A stretch of DNA of 64,000 nucleotides from Streptomyces sp. NBC_00250 (GCF_036192275.1 NZ_CP108088.1:4465501-4529500); one strand, 5' to 3'; counted from the first letter of the stretch, positions 34,564 to 42,893 are shown. The notes: generated from the letters alone by a model not told the origin. Numbers and translations: made by a program.

Positions 34564-34609
34564 GTGCTGCTGCCCCCCACCGCCAGTCGGCGGTGGGGGG
34601 CAGCAGCAC
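34564..34609. terminator. Bidirectional terminator between the JmjC gene and aspS
   Basis: A 19-bp stem (GTGCTGCTGCCCCCCACCG with its complement) lies between the convergent genes. Confidence 0.85.
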
Positions 34610-34621
34610 GTACGCACTCAA

Positions 34622-35938
34622 TCAGGGAGTCAGGCGGTTCGGGCCGCGGAAGAGGAAGGCCGCCTCGCGGATGGAGTCCAGACCGAGCATGACCATGAGG
34701 ATCCGTCCGAGGCCGGCGCCGAGGCCGCCGTGGGGCGGGCAGCCGAACCGGAAGATGTTCAGGTAGTCCTGCATCGGCTCGGTGTTCATGCCCTTCTCCT
34801 CCGCCTGCTTCAGCAGGACGTCGGAGCGGTGCTCGCGCTGGGCGCCGGTGGTGACCTCCAGGCCCTTCCACAGCAGGTCGAAGCTGAGCGTCAGGTCCGA
34901 CCGGTCCGCCGGGCGCATGTGGTAGAAGGGCCGGATGCTCGCCGGGTAGTGCGTGATGAACGCGAACTCGTGCCCGGTCTGCTCCTTCATGTGCGCGGCG
35001 ATCCGACGCTCACCGTCCGGGTCCAGGTCCTCCTTCACCCCCTCCGGGTCCCAGCCGCCAGCCCGCAGGACCTCCTGAGCCTCGGCCATCGTGATCCGCG
35101 GGAACGGCGTCTCCGGCACCGCCACCTCAACCCCGAAGACCTCCCGGATCCGCTCCCCGTGGATCTCGGCGACCTTAGCGATGGCGTGCGCCAGCATCCG
35201 CTCCTCGAAGACCATCACGTCCTCGACGTCGTCGATCCACGACAGCTCCACGTCCACGCCGGTGAATTCGGTCGCGTGCCGCGAGGTGTACGACGGCTCG
35301 GCCCGGAAGACCGGCCCGATCTCGAAGACCCGGTCGATGCCGGCCGCCACCGCCATCTGCTTGTAGAACTGCGGCGACTGGGCCAGATAGGCCGACCGGT
35401 CGAAGTACCCGAGCTTGAACACCTCCGCCCCGGACTCCGAGGCGGTCCCCATCAGCTTCGGGGTGTGCATCTCCGTGCAGCCGTGCTCCATGGCGTACTC
35501 GCGCAGTCCCTCTTCCAAGGTCGTCTGCACGGTGAACACGAGCTGCGCGGTCTCGCGCTTGCGGACGTCGAGGAACCGCCAGTCGAGCCGGTGCTCGGGC
35601 CCGGTCTGCTCGTCGATCGGCAGCGGCGTCTCCGCCAGGTTCAGCACCTCGACCGACTCGGGGACGAGCTCCAGACCGCCGAGCTTGACCTGGGCCGCGT
35701 CCACGACGCGGCCGGTGATCCGGACGGCGGACTCCGGGGTGAGGGACTCGAGGACAGCCTCCAGCGGGCCGCCGTCGCGCTTGTGGGTCACCTGGACCAT
35801 GCCAGCGTGGTCGCGCAGGATCACGAACTGCATCTTCCGCTGCAGCCGGAGTGCGTTTACCCAGCCGGACACGGAGACGGTCTGGTCGAGGTGGCCACGT
35901 AGGTCAGAGGTCAGAACGCGGCTCGTAGTGTGGATCAT
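34622..35938 (-). CDS. aspS: Archaeal-type aspartyl-tRNA synthetase, second copy
   Basis: The 438-aa class II enzyme has an N-terminal OB-fold anticodon domain (V-S-G-W-V-N) and motif 2 F-R-A-E-P-S-Y-T-S-R-H-A-T-E-F. It lacks the GAD insertion of bacterial AspRS, so it is the short archaeal/eukaryotic type (non-discriminating Asp/Asn in many bacteria). In motif 3 the sequence is A-G-L-G-R, where A-G-L-E-R is usual, and the C-terminus reads F-L-F-R-G-P instead of the usual F-P-R-D, both unusual. The ATG at 35938 has GGAGGG upstream and a T-box leader. Resistance or tRNA supply roles are inferred. Confidence 0.93.
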   Translation of the reverse strand: MIHTTSRVLTSDLRGHLDQTVSVSGWVNALRLQRKMQFVILRDHAGMVQVTHKRDGGPLEAVLESLTPESAVRITGRVVDAAQVKLGGLELVPESVEVLNLAETPLPIDEQTGPEHRLDWRFLDVRKRETAQLVFTVQTTLEEGLREYAMEHGCTEMHTPKLMGTASESGAEVFKLGYFDRSAYLAQSPQFYKQMAVAAGIDRVFEIGPVFRAEPSYTSRHATEFTGVDVELSWIDDVEDVMVFEERMLAHAIAKVAEIHGERIREVFGVEVAVPETPFPRITMAEAQEVLRAGGWDPEGVKEDLDPDGERRIAAHMKEQTGHEFAFITHYPASIRPFYHMRPADRSDLTLSFDLLWKGLEVTTGAQREHRSDVLLKQAEEKGMNTEPMQDYLNIFRFGCPPHGGLGAGLGRILMVMLGLDSIREAAFLFRGPNRLTP

Positions 35939-36175
35939 CGCAGCCCTCCAGGGGGCGTCGTCATGATCCCTTGGGAGCGTGGGCGAGAAGGGTACTCGCG
36001 GTGCCACCACGCCTTTGCCACCGCCAGACAGCGGCGGCCTCATTCAGCCCGATGACGGCGGCAAACCGGCGGGGCATTGGGCCATAGGGCCGTTCCTCCC
36101 CGCGCTCAGGAGGGTCTTCACCTCGGGCGCGAGTCCGCCTTCCCAGCTACCGGCGGCTCTCTCTGCTCGCGTGAT
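35939..36175 (-). promoter_or_regulatory. T-box riboswitch leader of aspS
   Basis: On the minus strand the leader contains the T-box core GGTGGCACCGCG (36008-35997), followed by the expected GCGAG...CTCGCCC pairing. The 5' portion has AGAGAGAG and a CCGCC/GGCGG hairpin with a GCTG loop (36167-36135), as in Stem I. UGGC in the T-box would pair with the 3' GCCA of tRNA-Asp (discriminator G). A GCCC/GGGC helix near the start codon could sequester the ribosome site, as in translational actinobacterial T-boxes. The specifier triplet is not certain; a GAC at 36116-36114 is a candidate. Confidence 0.85.
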
Positions 36176-36316
36176 CCTTGGCTACTCGTCTCCATCTACG
36201 CGTTGCCCACCACGATAGGGAGCGTGAAGGGCCCCTGCAACGCAATCACCGTGACGGCGAAGACTTGGCCGAATGACGATCATCGACAGAGCTGCGCACA
36301 CGCCGCTGTCCCCGGC
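36176..36316. other. Region upstream of the aspS leader
   Basis: It probably holds the aspS promoter. No clear -10/-35 pair or gene is supported. Confidence 0.3.
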
Positions 36317-36511
36317 ATGTCGGCGACGGCTGAACTCAGGTCCTGGATCACTTTCCGTATCAAGCTGACGGACAGCCACCGGCAGGGCCGGGCGGACGCC
36401 GGGTCATGCGGCGAGGAGTACGCGCTTGCGCAGGAGGCCGCCGGCATGGCCAGCCCGATCGTGGAGACGCTCGAGCAGCAGAATGCGGGAACATCACCAT
36501 TCTGGTTGTAG
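36317..36511 (+). CDS. Doubtful 64-aa ORF
   Basis: ATG 36317, ending at 36511, encodes a hydrophilic peptide with a W-I-T-F-R-I-K-L segment and no recognisable domain. The ribosome site is weak. It may be a remnant of a degraded gene at the end of the aspS control region. Kept only because no better explanation exists for the stretch. Confidence 0.25.
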   Translation: MSATAELRSWITFRIKLTDSHRQGRADAGSCGEEYALAQEAAGMASPIVETLEQQNAGTSPFWL

Positions 36512-36541
36512 GCGCTCGGTAGGACCGGTACGACGGTCACC

Positions 36542-38239
36542 ATGTACCGATGGTCGCCGCTCAACGATCGACAGCTGGCCTTGCTCACTCGCATTGGAGA
36601 GGGAACGGATCCCGTCACCTCGGCAAGCCCGGAACTCGCCCACACCGCGCGTGCCCTCAAAGGCCGGGGCCTCATCACCATGCCCAAGCACGGTGGGAAG
36701 TGGCGAGCGGAGATCACTGATGGCGGCCGCTTCTATCTGGAACACGGACACCACCCCGACCGGCCCGAGCCAGCCCCGCGCAAGCAACGACCATTAGCCG
36801 TCGAGCCGAAGCCAGAGGTTGCGCCCTCTCCCCGTCAGCGGGCGACACCCCCGCCCGAGGCGAAGCCAGCGCCAGCGCGCCCCGCGAAACCGCCACGGCA
36901 GTCGCCGGTGGAAATCGGCACTGCTTTGATCGCGGAGGTGCAGAAGGCCGGCCGGTTCCTCCGGATCCCGGATCCGAACGCCGAAGAGCGGGCCCGCTAT
37001 CGCCGAGCGTTCGACGCCGCGCGGCAGTGCGCACCAAAGGGCTACCACCTGAAATACAGCGGTCGGGCGAAGGGAGACTTCTTCCTCGGCCTGCTGCGGG
37101 CGACGGGCGAGGACGACACCGAGTGGAACCGAATCCGCCTGGCGCGCAGCCGTGTGATCACCGACGTCGAGGACGTGATCGCAGCGGTCACCGCGGATCA
37201 CAGCGCCTTCGAGATCTCGGACGAGGTCCTCCCACGGGTGCTTTCTCTCCTTCGGCTCCTCGCCGAGCAGGCCCTCGCGCGGCACGGCGATATCGCGGTG
37301 TCGAAGAAGCGCAGGCAGGTGCGGCCGCTGCTAACGGTCCACGGCAGGACGTACGAGATCAGATTCAAGGAACGGCAGAAGCAGGTCCGGTACGTGCCCA
37401 CGCAGCCGGGCCGGCGGACGTACGAATGGCAGCGGGTCACCCCGGCCCACCGGCTCGAACCGTCCGGCGAGCTGGAGCTGCAGGTGGCCCAGCAATCGGG
37501 GTACAGCTACGGCTACCGCTACGGCTGGACGAAGGAATGGTCCGACACCGCCAAGAAGCCGTTGGAGGACCAGATCGACGCCGTCCTCCGAGCGCTGAAG
37601 GCCCGCGCGGAGGAAGAGGAGCAGGCCCGGCTGGCGCGGGAGGCGGAACAACAGCGTCAGCGGGAGGAGCGGGAGCGTCAGGAGGAGGAACGCCGCCTGC
37701 GAGAGGTCCAGGAAGAAGAGGAGCACCGCCGGCGGAAGGCGGAGAAGAAGGAGCGCACGCGGCGAGAATGGGAAGCGGCGGTCAGCGTCGCGACGATCAA
37801 GGCAGTGGACGCCGTACGGGTCGACCGGTTCGGCACCGCCTTGGCGCAGTGGCGGGCCGCAGGGGAGATGCGGGCCTTCTGCGCCGCGCTCGACGAGGCC
37901 GCCTCCACCTCGGACGACGCCCACGAAGCCGAGCGGCTCCGCGAGTGGTCAGCGTGGGGGAAGGCGGAGGCTGACCGGCTCGACCCGACCGTGGCTGGCA
38001 GAAGCCTGACCGGCCACAGCCTCCACGCCGAACCCACGGGCGACCAGCTGCGGCCGTTCCTCGACGGCTGGCATCCGCAGCGGCCGGAGAAAGAGAAGCC
38101 TCCGAAGCAGGAAGAACCCAAGGCGGAGGCCGAGCCGCCCAAGCCGGCGCCGGAGCGGTGGCGCGGCTTCACCGACGAACGTCTGGATCAAGGCTGGAGA
38201 TATGGACCCCGAGGTCGCGCTCAATGGTGGAGGCGATGA
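36542..38239 (+). CDS. Coiled-coil protein of unknown function (TTA codon)
   Basis: The 565-aa protein starts with a winged-helix-like segment (about 10-65), then has a proline-rich linker (75-125) and a helical middle. A long charged coiled coil lies at about 350-420 (E-E-E-E-Q-A-R-L-A-R-E-A-E-Q-Q-R). Leu85 is TTA (36794-36796). It ends 71 bp inside the 3' part of the convergent gene. No family is recognised. Being a large helical protein next to other accessory genes, it may belong to the cargo (defence) set. Confidence 0.7.
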   Translation: MYRWSPLNDRQLALLTRIGEGTDPVTSASPELAHTARALKGRGLITMPKHGGKWRAEITDGGRFYLEHGHHPDRPEPAPRKQRPLAVEPKPEVAPSPRQRATPPPEAKPAPARPAKPPRQSPVEIGTALIAEVQKAGRFLRIPDPNAEERARYRRAFDAARQCAPKGYHLKYSGRAKGDFFLGLLRATGEDDTEWNRIRLARSRVITDVEDVIAAVTADHSAFEISDEVLPRVLSLLRLLAEQALARHGDIAVSKKRRQVRPLLTVHGRTYEIRFKERQKQVRYVPTQPGRRTYEWQRVTPAHRLEPSGELELQVAQQSGYSYGYRYGWTKEWSDTAKKPLEDQIDAVLRALKARAEEEEQARLAREAEQQRQREERERQEEERRLREVQEEEEHRRRKAEKKERTRREWEAAVSVATIKAVDAVRVDRFGTALAQWRAAGEMRAFCAALDEAASTSDDAHEAERLREWSAWGKAEADRLDPTVAGRSLTGHSLHAEPTGDQLRPFLDGWHPQRPEKEKPPKQEEPKAEAEPPKPAPERWRGFTDERLDQGWRYGPRGRAQWWRR

Positions 38240-39011
38240 CGCCGTGCCCGCGGTCGCGTAGGGCCTTCACCGATTTCTCCACGAGCTTCCCGAGCCGGAC
38301 GACCTCCTCGCGCAGGGCGACCAGCTCGTCGTAGCGCTCGGCCTTGTCCTGACCACACCACTCACGGACGGTCCGCAGGACGGCCGCTTCCGCGTCCAGC
38401 TTGCGGTCGTCCCGGCGGCTGTAGGAGTACCAGGAGGACTGCGTGCGCTCCTGATCGATGGCCTGCTGCCTGCGGTCCACCTCCGGAAGGATGTCCTCGG
38501 CAAGACGCCCGGCCACGAGGCGCGCGATGCGCTCAGTGACCGGCCACCCTGCCAGACACCTGCTGTAGCGGTTCTCGTAGACCATCGGATCGCCTCGCAG
38601 CTCCGCGGGATCCATGCCGACAAGGGGAGCGCTGCCGTCGAGACTGCCCATCTCCAGGATCCCTGCGTCCGCGACACTGCGCCGCAGCCGCAGCTTGCTC
38701 TTCGGGCGGACGAACCCGAGGATCAACCGTGCGGCCTCGAAGTCGGCACTCCCCCGCACATGCCGCGACGCCTCGGCCAGAGCGAGCTCGCTCGCGTCGT
38801 CCGCACGAAACGCCGCGACGTCCTCCCAGCGCGCCACGAGGGAAGTCGCGTCGACCCACTCCTGCAGTCCGGCGTCGTCACCGTCGAGGAACCGCACGTG
38901 GAGCCAATCAGCCCGGCCACGACCGCCTACCCGTACTACCTCGACCCGACGAACCGGGCCGCCCAGCTCCTTCGGCCTCGCTCGGTAGGCCCAGTGCTCA
39001 CCCATCTCCAT
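38169..39011 (-). CDS. Conserved hypothetical protein
   Basis: The 280-aa protein begins M-E-M-G-E-H-W-A-Y-R-A-R, a start resembling that of a hypothetical group in Streptomyces genomes that is often mislabelled PE-PGRS. The first 60 residues form an SH3/Tudor-like beta region (V-E-V-V-R-V-G-G-R-G-R-A-D-W-L-H-V-R-F). The rest is helical, ending in a leucine-rich coiled coil. TTG 39059 is an alternative start. The function is unknown. It overlaps the convergent coiled-coil gene by 71 bp at the stops. Confidence 0.7.
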   Translation of the reverse strand: MEMGEHWAYRARPKELGGPVRRVEVVRVGGRGRADWLHVRFLDGDDAGLQEWVDATSLVARWEDVAAFRADDASELALAEASRHVRGSADFEAARLILGFVRPKSKLRLRRSVADAGILEMGSLDGSAPLVGMDPAELRGDPMVYENRYSRCLAGWPVTERIARLVAGRLAEDILPEVDRRQQAIDQERTQSSWYSYSRRDDRKLDAEAAVLRTVREWCGQDKAERYDELVALREEVVRLGKLVEKSVKALRDRGHGVIASTIERDLGVHISSLDPDVRR

Positions 39012-39213
39012 GGGTCCATTGAGCCAGGGCTGTTGATCCGGCTGCCCGGCGATTGCCAAAACCAGCAGATGGAACTGAGCGCCACGGAGGTTCCTTCAGG
39101 GGCGATCAGGGGCCCAATACCTGTGCCATCTGCAGTCGAGCGACGCGTTGAATCTTCCTGGCGGGTACTCAGCGTCCACGCGTCCCGGTCGAGGCGGGCC
39201 ACGGCCGTTCCCT

Positions 39214-39918
39214 CTACTCGTACGTCTTCTTCCACCGCTCCCGATGCCGGCGGTCACCCTGCCCCAAGCCGTTTACCGCACCGAGTGACACCAGCGAGGC
39301 GCCGTTGTTCCACAACCCGAGGTGATCACGGTGGACGGCGAGGATGTCGTTCTCCGTGGCGAACTTCTCCGCCGGCCCGCTGAAGTACGTCGTGGCCACG
39401 AAGATCGCCACGTCGACCTTGAAGTGCACCTTCGCTCCGAGCAGGTCACGGATCTCCCGGCTGGGGATCTTGCTCTTGGGCGTGTACCGCTTGCACTGGA
39501 TCACCATGCTCCGCCCATCGGGGAGGCACCCCAGCACGTCAGCCCCGTTGTCGTGCGAGCCACCGACCCGCCGCACGTCGGTGCACCCGTCTCGTCGGCA
39601 CAGGTCCACGACGAAGTCCTCGAACTCCGTCCCCGTCATTACGTCGACCTCGGCCAGCGTCCGGTGTCCAGCCTTCACGGCCTCGTCATGCCTCCACTGC
39701 CGATCACCGCCCCGGATGAACCGATCGGTGCGCCACAACCACCACCCACAGCCGGCGACGCCACCGAGAATGAGCGCACCGACGAGATAGGGCCAGATCA
39801 CGCTCCAGAAGGCCACCAGCACGACGATGCTCAGGGCCCCAGCCAGGGCTCCGATCTTGAGTCGCTGCTGGCGTCGCTTGCGCGCAGCCGATACCCGCCG
39901 CTTCCGTGCCGCCCCCAT
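39214..39918 (-). CDS. Membrane-anchored Mrr-like restriction endonuclease
   Basis: The 234-aa protein has a basic N-terminus, two adjacent membrane helices (about residues 22-62), then an Mrr catalytic domain (PD-(D/E)xK). G-T-E-F-E-D-F-V begins the fold, with catalytic G-A-D and Q-C-K (residues about 137 and 151-153). Such enzymes cleave modified or foreign DNA, or act in stress responses. ATG 39918 follows GGGAGGG. It fits a defensive cargo role on the element. Confidence 0.88.
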   Translation of the reverse strand: MGAARKRRVSAARKRRQQRLKIGALAGALSIVVLVAFWSVIWPYLVGALILGGVAGCGWWLWRTDRFIRGGDRQWRHDEAVKAGHRTLAEVDVMTGTEFEDFVVDLCRRDGCTDVRRVGGSHDNGADVLGCLPDGRSMVIQCKRYTPKSKIPSREIRDLLGAKVHFKVDVAIFVATTYFSGPAEKFATENDILAVHRDHLGLWNNGASLVSLGAVNGLGQGDRRHRERWKKTYE

Positions 39919-40097
39919 GACCCTCCCTGTAGTCCAGCACAGCAGGATCAAGGAGGAGGCACCGAACCGTAAGGGCGCCGATCAGCCAATGGCTGACAAC
40001 CGGTCCTCCGCTCCTCCCGCCTATGAGGGACCGCTCATCCGCCCGGTAACAACGACCGATAACGCGACGGGCCACGCCGGCTCCCGCTCGTTCCCGA
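39919..40097. other. Gap between two minus-strand genes
   Basis: No convincing gene or hairpin. It probably contains the promoter of the Mrr-like gene. Confidence 0.3.
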
Positions 40098-40793
40098 TCA
40101 CTGCCGGCGTCCATCTGACGCAAGCTGGGCAGCTGGGCGACATGGGCGCCCGATGCTTGCGCATCGCGACTCGAAGTCTGCTGGCAGCCACCCTCGCCCA
40201 AGTAGACGGGGGTGAGCTGGGAACGCCGTAACAGCAGCGACGACGAAGATGAGCGATGCCCACGGCGTATGCACACGGATCGTCGCGTGTTGCCCGCGGG
40301 TGTTAACGAAGCTTGTCTGGAACACATCCGGGGCTACGAGATCGATCGTGCTGAGCGCCCTCCAGTCGAGGTCAAGCTCAGCTACCGGATGGGCGAAGAA
40401 CAGCCTCCGCAGGGTGATGGTCACCTCTCCCGCGCCGTCCAGCACCCACCGCGGTTGTGCATCGTGCTCCGCTTGACGACGCCGAGAGGAGTTGCCGAGC
40501 GCGGAGCCCACCAAACTGCCGATGACGAAGGCCGGACTACCGGCCGCGACCACGTTGCTGTGTTGATATCTCCCGTTTCCCAGGGCTCGCCAGGTCGAAC
40601 GTTGCCCGGGCCCGACGGCAAGGGCGCAGTCTCCTTGAGCGAGCCGGGCGGTCGTGGCGACGAGTGGGCGGCCAGCCATTCGGCCTTCGAGGAGATCGGC
40701 GAGAATGTCGCACGTGTGCCACAGGTACTCGTCTAACGCAGACCAGGGTGGCCGATGTGCGTTCTTCGGCGGCGGCGCGAAAGGATTGGCCAC
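40098..40793 (-). CDS. Hypothetical protein, PH-like or beta-rich
   Basis: The 231-aa protein contains Y-Q-H-S-N-V-V-A-A-G-S-P and a glycine/alanine hydrophobic stretch (A-F-V-I-G-S-L-V-G-S-A-L-G) that may be a membrane hairpin, then beta-rich sequence. GTG 40793 is favoured by GGAG 5 bp upstream; GTG 40799 overlaps that site. Members are known in actinobacteria without function. Confidence 0.6.
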   Translation of the reverse strand: MANPFAPPPKNAHRPPWSALDEYLWHTCDILADLLEGRMAGRPLVATTARLAQGDCALAVGPGQRSTWRALGNGRYQHSNVVAAGSPAFVIGSLVGSALGNSSRRRQAEHDAQPRWVLDGAGEVTITLRRLFFAHPVAELDLDWRALSTIDLVAPDVFQTSFVNTRGQHATIRVHTPWASLIFVVAAVTAFPAHPRLLGRGWLPADFESRCASIGRPCRPAAQLASDGRRQ

Positions 40794-41053
40794 TGTCACT
40801 CCGGCGTGTCTGTCAGAGGTCTCGATCGGCTGCGTAGCGCGATCAAGCCTAGTCAGACAGCGCAGCGAGCAGGGTGCCGTTCAACTGTTGACCGATTTCG
40901 TTCGCTCGGACTATCGGAGGAGGGGCAGGCACTGGCCTCATGCACCGAACATGACTGCGCCGTACGGGTGTTGCCGTGACAGTATGCTGCCCCGGTTCTG
41001 GCGCGGAGGGCAGGACTCGTCGCCCTGAACCTCGAACGGTGTAAGGGGGCTCA

Positions 41054-42604
41054 ATGCAGCAGCTGTACGTCGTTGGCTTCGAGGTAGGCGTGGCGGGTGA
41101 GGGTGGCACCTCAGCCGCCTTCGATCGACTCCTGTCACATATGGAAGAGCACCTTGACCCAGGATCGACCGGGTTGTCAGCCACGGATCTCATGGTCGAC
41201 AGCGGCCAGATCACGGTCCCTGGACACGGCCCTGGCAGGCCCGACCAGCACGTGACCTGGACCCCTGTCGCTGTCAGCAACGATGTGCGGGCCTTGCGGA
41301 TGGAAATCGAACAGGACCTGCCTCGAGGCGGCCGGTTCCTATGTCAGCTGACTGCATCCCAATACGACGAGAAGACGCGCTTCCGTGTCGCAATGGGGCG
41401 GAAGAGTGGTGGCGTGCTCGCGCCAGCGACGGTGGAAGACCTGAAGCCGCCTCGCGCGCTCAACGGAATCATGGCTGATCCCGAACTCCATCGCGCGGAG
41501 GGTTCCGACAAGATCGCCGCAGCCGCGACGCCGGTCCTCGCCGCTCAGGTTCCCGCGGTGCTGGAGCGCCTGGGCAGCCCACAGAGGCGGCTTCCAGTCC
41601 TCGCCGTCTCATCAATCCGCATGATGGGGCCTTCGGATGCCTTCGCGCGCAAAGCCGCACGCCGTCTTGCAGGTCTAGCCCATGTGGTGGTGGTTTCGGG
41701 TTGGCTGGCCTTCGATTCCTTCAACACAAGCGTGGACCGAAGCCTGCTGCCCAGGGACGGTGCGCGGCTGTACTGGCCCACGCTGGAAGCCCGCAATCCA
41801 TGGTGGGGACCGAGCGAACTCTGCGGCGACCATGAGGCGCTCCTGCGCACGATGATGCGACTCCTCGCCCCTCTCAGCGTTGTCGCACGAGGCAGGGACC
41901 GCCACTGGGACGCAGTCCGCTCAGCCGAGACGAACTCCATCCTCGAGAGCCTGGCAGGGGAAGCCGAGACCGAACAGATCGTGCTCCTGAAGGCAAAGCT
42001 GGCGGAGGAGCGGAGTCAGACCCTCAAGCTTCTCGAAGAAAACGAGGTGCTGGAGAGCAAGGTCGGCAGACTGGAGATCGACGTTGCGAACCTGGAGGCT
42101 CGCCTCGACGCCGAGGCGGCGCCTTCGCCTGCAGAGCCGGCTGAGGTGGCAGCACAGCACCTGGTCTCCGTCAGCCGCGACTTCTCCAGCGACTGGGACC
42201 GGTGGACCCAGGAATCCGGGGGAGCTCTCGTCTTCACACCAAACGCGAAGACGCAGTGGCGCAAGTGTTCGTACAAGGACTTCGAGCGTATGAGGGAGGC
42301 ACTGGACTCGCTGGCCGCTCTCGCCAAGGCATGGAGGGGGAAGAAGAGTAGGGTCGGTGAATCCTTGGTCTCCTGGATCGGCAACCAAACGGCCTTGACC
42401 TATGCGCCTGAAGACGAACCACTGCGGATCAAGGGGCTGCACGAGTTCAACTTCGACGAGAAGACTTGGGATCGGCAGCCCCACATCAAGCTCGATGACC
42501 ACACCAGCAAGGACCGGGTGGGCCGAATCTACTTCGCGATCGACGGCGAGGCATACCGCTGGATCGTCGACCACGTCGGGCTGAAGTTGTACGGCCTGTC
42601 CTGA
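41054..42604 (+). CDS. Unknown 516-aa cargo protein near attR
   Basis: The protein has an alpha/beta N-terminal half, a coiled coil at about 300-355 (L-K-A-K-L-A-E-E-R-S-Q-T-L-K-L-L-E-E-N-E) and a beta-rich C-terminus (W-D-R-Q-P-H-I-K-L-D-D, then V-G-R-I-Y-F-A-I-D). The C-terminal block (R-I-Y-F plus I-V-D-H-V-G-L) resembles the end of uncharacterised proteins in accessory regions. It is the last gene before attR, a common place for passenger genes. The family is not recognised and a defence role is a guess. Confidence 0.7.
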   Translation: MQQLYVVGFEVGVAGEGGTSAAFDRLLSHMEEHLDPGSTGLSATDLMVDSGQITVPGHGPGRPDQHVTWTPVAVSNDVRALRMEIEQDLPRGGRFLCQLTASQYDEKTRFRVAMGRKSGGVLAPATVEDLKPPRALNGIMADPELHRAEGSDKIAAAATPVLAAQVPAVLERLGSPQRRLPVLAVSSIRMMGPSDAFARKAARRLAGLAHVVVVSGWLAFDSFNTSVDRSLLPRDGARLYWPTLEARNPWWGPSELCGDHEALLRTMMRLLAPLSVVARGRDRHWDAVRSAETNSILESLAGEAETEQIVLLKAKLAEERSQTLKLLEENEVLESKVGRLEIDVANLEARLDAEAAPSPAEPAEVAAQHLVSVSRDFSSDWDRWTQESGGALVFTPNAKTQWRKCSYKDFERMREALDSLAALAKAWRGKKSRVGESLVSWIGNQTALTYAPEDEPLRIKGLHEFNFDEKTWDRQPHIKLDDHTSKDRVGRIYFAIDGEAYRWIVDHVGLKLYGLS

Positions 42605-42663
42605 CCCGGTCGGCTGCGGAGCCGTAACGGGGGGACCGGCAGTAGAGGCCGAAGGGCTCGGCT

Positions 42664-42684
42664 GGTCTCAGTCCTGGTCTCATT
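42664..42684. repeat. GGTCTCA direct repeats near attR
   Basis: GGTCTCAGT-CCT-GGTCTCATT is the right-hand counterpart of 9980-10000, about 95 bp inside the attR core and in the same orientation. Confidence 0.4.
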
Positions 42685-42778
42685 CGCCCCCGTCCGGCCC
42701 GGTCCGGACAAGGCCACCGCGAACACTCCGTCGCAGGTCAGGACGCCTACGACCCTCGCCGGACCCCCGTACGAACAT

Positions 42779-42834
42779 TTGGAAAGCGTGTTGGGGGCAA
42801 CCCCTCACGAGTTCGAATCTCGTATCCTCCGCCA
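42779..42834 (+). repeat. attR core (56-bp copy of tRNA-Ser 3' half)
   Basis: Identical to 9861-9916. It contains only the anticodon-loop-to-CCA half, so it is not a functional tRNA. Confidence 0.95.
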
Positions 42835-42853
42835 TTGCTCTCACCGGGCAATT

Positions 42854-42893
42854 CGTTGAAGGGCCCCACCGTTCGCGGTGGGGCCCTTCGACG
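42854..42893 (+). terminator. Second copy of the tRNA-Ser terminator
   Basis: The CGTTGAAGGGCCCCACCG stem with TTCG loop is nearly the same as 9936-9973. The flanks around the copies are similar but not identical, so the element and host carry related, separate versions. Confidence 0.8.

Larger units (their letters stand above)
9861..42834. mobile_element. Integrative and mobilizable element in tRNA-Ser(GGA), about 33 kb
   Basis: The 56-bp direct repeats at both ends delimit it. Its internal modules are integrase/excisionase (16388-18447), an XRE repressor, a replication-type ATPase with iteron-like repeats, MobC and a MOB relaxase, and ParB-like, with cargo on both sides. No VirD4/TraB-type coupling ATPase or type IV secretion genes are seen between the att sites, so self-transfer is unlikely and mobilisation by a helper is the best inference. 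The core genes dnaX/ffs/tRNA-Ser on the left are unaffected. The integrase lies about 6.5 kb from attL with an RM system between, which is unusual for this class. Confidence 0.88.

Noticed and set aside
42779..42834. Second tRNA-Ser gene
   Set aside because: Only the 3' half is present; it is the attR core.
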